From: Ruminococcus flavefaciens | GTDB lineage: Bacteria > Bacillota > Clostridia > Oscillospirales > Ruminococcaceae | Assembly (NCBI GenBank): GCA_002371825.1 | Contig: DFHF01000009.1 | Span: 43,767-107,766 of the forward strand | DNA: 64,000 bases | Direction of reading: 5' to 3' | Shown here: piece by piece, positions 61,122 through 64,000 of the stretch | How the letters are laid out: every line of letters begins with the position of its first letter | How positions within the stretch are numbered: the stretch's first letter is position 1 | Notes under the pieces: generated by a model | Seen by the model: only the letters and a program-made list of their open reading frames with translations | Told to the model about the DNA's origin: nothing | Database searches by the model: none | Translations under genes and position numbers: made by a program

Positions 61122-62810
61122 ATGTTAATTTCAGGAGCTAAAATAGTTGTTGAAACTCTAATAGAACAGGGCTGCAGCACCGTTTTCGGTTATCCCGGCG
61201 GTCAGGTCATAAATCTCTTCGATGAGCTTTATCTCTGCCGTGACCGTATCGACCATGTGCTCACCGCCCATGAGCAGGGAGCAGCTCATGCTGCTGACGG
61301 CTATGCAAGAGCCACCGGAAAAGTGGGTGTTGTTATCGCCACATCAGGCCCCGGTGCAACAAACCTCGTTACCGGTATCGCTACTGCATATCTCGATTCA
61401 GTGCCTCTGATCGCTATAACCGGAAATGTCCCCTGCGGACTGATCGGCCGTGACAGCTTTCAGGAGGTTGATATAGTCGGCATAACTATGCCCATTACCA
61501 AACACAATTTTATAGTCAAGGATATAAATGAACTTGCAGATACGCTCCGGACTGCTTTCAAGATCGCAAAATCAGGCCGTCCCGGTCCCGTTCTCGTGGA
61601 TATACCAAAGGATGTACAGGTGGCAAAATGCGAATTCGAGCCAAAAACTCAGCCCGTTATCCCCTATCCTATCCCATTCGCTCCTGATGATAAGCTGGAG
61701 AAGGCCGCAGATATGATAAATGCCGCAGAAAGACCTTATATCTACTTCGGCGGCGGAATCATCTCAGGAAAAGCCTCTGAGGAGCTAATCACCCTCGCAG
61801 AGAAGATAGATGCTCCTATGGGATGCTCTCTCATGGGGCTGTCTGCTGTTCCCTGCGATCACCCGCTTTTCCTCGGTATGCAGGGTATGCACGGACACTA
61901 TGCCTCCTCAGTTGCTGAGGATGAAGCAGACCTGGTAATAGCTCTCGGAGCAAGATTCAGCGACAGGGCTACAGGCAATAAAAACCGCTTCTCAAAGAAT
62001 TTCAGGATCATACATATAGATATCGACGGAGCAGAGCTCCATAAGAATATTTCCGCAGACCTGGCCATAAAAGGCGATATAAAGGACTCTGTCTCACGGC
62101 TTACAGAGCTTGTCGGGGAGAAGAAAAGACCTCAGTGGGAGGAAAGGATCTCTCAGCTCAGGCAGGAGGAACTGCAGCGCACAGAAAACGCTCTCCGCAG
62201 CGGCAAAGCTGCACAGCATCAGCTCCGCCCGTATGACATCGTAGATATCATCAGCGCCTATGCGGATGATGCTGTCATAGCAACAGATGTAGGTCAGCAC
62301 CAGATGTGGACCGCTCAGAGATATCCCCTCAAAAAGCCAAGGACCTTCATCACCAGCGGCGGTCTGGGAACTATGGGCTTCGGAATGGGTGCAGCTATCG
62401 GCGCTTCCATAGCATCGGGAAAGAGAGCCGTTCTCTTCACCGGCGACGGCAGCTTCGGAATGGACCTCAATGAGCTCGCTACAGCCGTTTCAAGGAATAT
62501 CCCCCTTGTGGTGGTGATTTTCAACAACAACTCACTGGGCATGGTGCGTCAGTGGCAGACTCTTTTCTTTGACGGGCACTACTCCAATACAGTGCTTGAC
62601 CGCAGCACAGACTTTGTAAAGCTGGCCGAGGCCTTTGGTGCAAAGGGAGCAAGGGCTTCCTCAAAGGAGGAGCTTGAAAAGGCTGCCGCAGAAGCATTTG
62701 CCGTCAGCGGTCCCTTCGTCATCGACTGCACTGTGGACTGTGACGAATTCGTTCTGCCCATGCTTCCGCCCGGCGGCTCAATAGACGATATTATAACAGA
62801 AATCAAGTGA
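61122..62810 (+). CDS. ilvB: Acetolactate synthase large subunit
   Basis: ThDP-dependent enzyme making acetolactate or acetohydroxybutyrate for valine, leucine and isoleucine synthesis. 562 residues: N-terminal ThDP domain with catalytic Glu in AHEQGAAHAADGYARATG, middle FAD domain (about 190-330), C-terminal ThDP/Mg motif GDGSFGMDLNEL...FNNNS. Followed after 10 nt by the regulatory subunit. Preceded by the leader-peptide attenuator. Confidence 0.95.
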   Translation: MLISGAKIVVETLIEQGCSTVFGYPGGQVINLFDELYLCRDRIDHVLTAHEQGAAHAADGYARATGKVGVVIATSGPGATNLVTGIATAYLDSVPLIAITGNVPCGLIGRDSFQEVDIVGITMPITKHNFIVKDINELADTLRTAFKIAKSGRPGPVLVDIPKDVQVAKCEFEPKTQPVIPYPIPFAPDDKLEKAADMINAAERPYIYFGGGIISGKASEELITLAEKIDAPMGCSLMGLSAVPCDHPLFLGMQGMHGHYASSVAEDEADLVIALGARFSDRATGNKNRFSKNFRIIHIDIDGAELHKNISADLAIKGDIKDSVSRLTELVGEKKRPQWEERISQLRQEELQRTENALRSGKAAQHQLRPYDIVDIISAYADDAVIATDVGQHQMWTAQRYPLKKPRTFITSGGLGTMGFGMGAAIGASIASGKRAVLFTGDGSFGMDLNELATAVSRNIPLVVVIFNNNSLGMVRQWQTLFFDGHYSNTVLDRSTDFVKLAEAFGAKGARASSKEELEKAAAEAFAVSGPFVIDCTVDCDEFVLPMLPPGGSIDDIITEIK

Positions 62811-62820
62811 GGTGGACATA

Positions 62821-63321
62821 ATGGATCAGTATGTTATCGGAGTTATAGTTTCCAATGTTTCCGGAGTCCTTTCAAGAGTATCCGGAATGTTTACCAGAAG
62901 AGGCTTCAATATCGACTGCCTCACTGTTGGCGAGACCGAATCCAGCGGCTTTTCCCGCATTACAGTCGCCTTCCACGGCGATGACGATATAAAGGAACGT
63001 ATAGTTCAGCAGCTCCAGAAGCTCCACGATGTAAGAGAGGTGGAGGTCCTCAGCAGGACCGAGACCGTCGTCCGTGAGCTGCTCCTCATAAAGATAAGGA
63101 ACAAGGCCGATTCAAGACAGGATATAATGACAGCTGTTGAGATATTCCGCTCAAAGATAGTCGATTATTCACCCACTGCTCTTATCTGCGAGCTCACGGG
63201 AGAGACATCAAAGATCGACGCATTTATCGAGCTCCTCAAGCCATACGGCATCATGGAGATGTGCCGCACAGGTATTGTTGCTATCGAAAGAGGAGACAAC
63301 TGCCTTAAGACAGTAAAGTGA
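62821..63321 (+). CDS. ilvN: Acetolactate synthase small (regulatory) subunit
   Basis: 166 residues from ATG 62821 (GTG at 62812 possible, but GAGGTGG then overlaps it). N-terminal ACT domain (about 3-75; GVIVSNVSGVLSRVSGMFTRRGFNIDCLTVG) senses valine for feedback inhibition; C-terminal half (about 80-166) matches the ALS small-subunit domain. Pairs with ilvB and is followed by ilvC. Confidence 0.94.
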   Translation: MDQYVIGVIVSNVSGVLSRVSGMFTRRGFNIDCLTVGETESSGFSRITVAFHGDDDIKERIVQQLQKLHDVREVEVLSRTETVVRELLLIKIRNKADSRQDIMTAVEIFRSKIVDYSPTALICELTGETSKIDAFIELLKPYGIMEMCRTGIVAIERGDNCLKTVK

Positions 63322-63382
63322 TCTTCGTCTTAAACGTCTGCCAGGACGTCTAATATAATTAATTCATTCTGAAAAGGAGTAA

Positions 63383-64000
<618 letters not shown>

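Overview
The window looks like a chromosome segment from a cellulosome-type Ruminococcus or close relative (Oscillospiraceae, low-to-moderate GC Firmicutes). Supporting signs are a dockerin tail at the left edge, a lipoprotein with a cohesin-like domain at 22.0-22.7 kb, a T-box leader, strong Shine-Dalgarno sites, TTGACA/TATAAT promoters, frequent TTG/GTG starts, Clostridia-type gene orders and a SpoIVB peptidase. Most of it is housekeeping sequence. I see no phage, transposase, CRISPR array or tRNA gene.

Layout. 0-3.8 kb: dockerin tail, then a minus-strand pheA-metH pair. 3.9-9.9 kb: ruvC-ruvA-(SseB-like)-ruvB, a papain-like protein, a phosphohexomutase homologue that has lost its catalytic residues, and an rRNA methyltransferase. 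9.9-17.5 kb: a zinc-ribbon/ECF-transporter run (ecfA1, ecfA2, ecfT), yfhO and truA. 17.5-22.7 kb: a DUF5711-like protein, a CvpA-like protein whose Shine-Dalgarno is bridged to the start by a hairpin, clpE and the cohesin-like lipoprotein. 22.9-30.1 kb: a split acyl-CoA-dehydratase-activase system, psd, and a membrane kinase-like/VanY fusion. 30.2-33.6 kb: an MBOAT/SGNH acylation pair and a DUF6273 protein. 33.7-38.4 kb: glyS, a lipoprotein and two COG0523 GTPases, one with a His-rich repeat and one fused to a YcgQ-like domain. 38.5-43.1 kb: SRP RNA, a TPR protein, dnaX-ybaB-recR and an XRE regulator. 43.2-50 kb: a uridine-kinase-like gene, palindromic tandem repeats, a beta-CASP hydrolase, a CDF transporter and two paralogous lipoproteins. 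50.2-56.1 kb: purB behind a six-hairpin leader and in front of a 113-bp tandem repeat, then lipoproteins and rimM/trmD. 56.4-58.7 kb: HPr, spoIVB and a membrane protein. 58.7-64 kb: T-box-leuA, then an Ile/Val-rich leader peptide with attenuator, ilvB-ilvN-ilvC (ilvC runs off the edge).

Themes. Conserved gene clusters (ruv, ecf-truA, SRP RNA-dnaX, rimM-trmD) are repeatedly interrupted by small membrane, lipoprotein or zinc-ribbon genes. Several intergenic regions hold dense arrays of perfect palindromes or tandem repeats that no gene explains. Branched-chain amino acid synthesis appears to be controlled by two different RNA mechanisms within 3 kb. The best candidates for something undescribed are the purB hairpin leader, the kinase-like/VanY fusion, the catalytically dead GlmM homologue and the cohesin-like lipoprotein.
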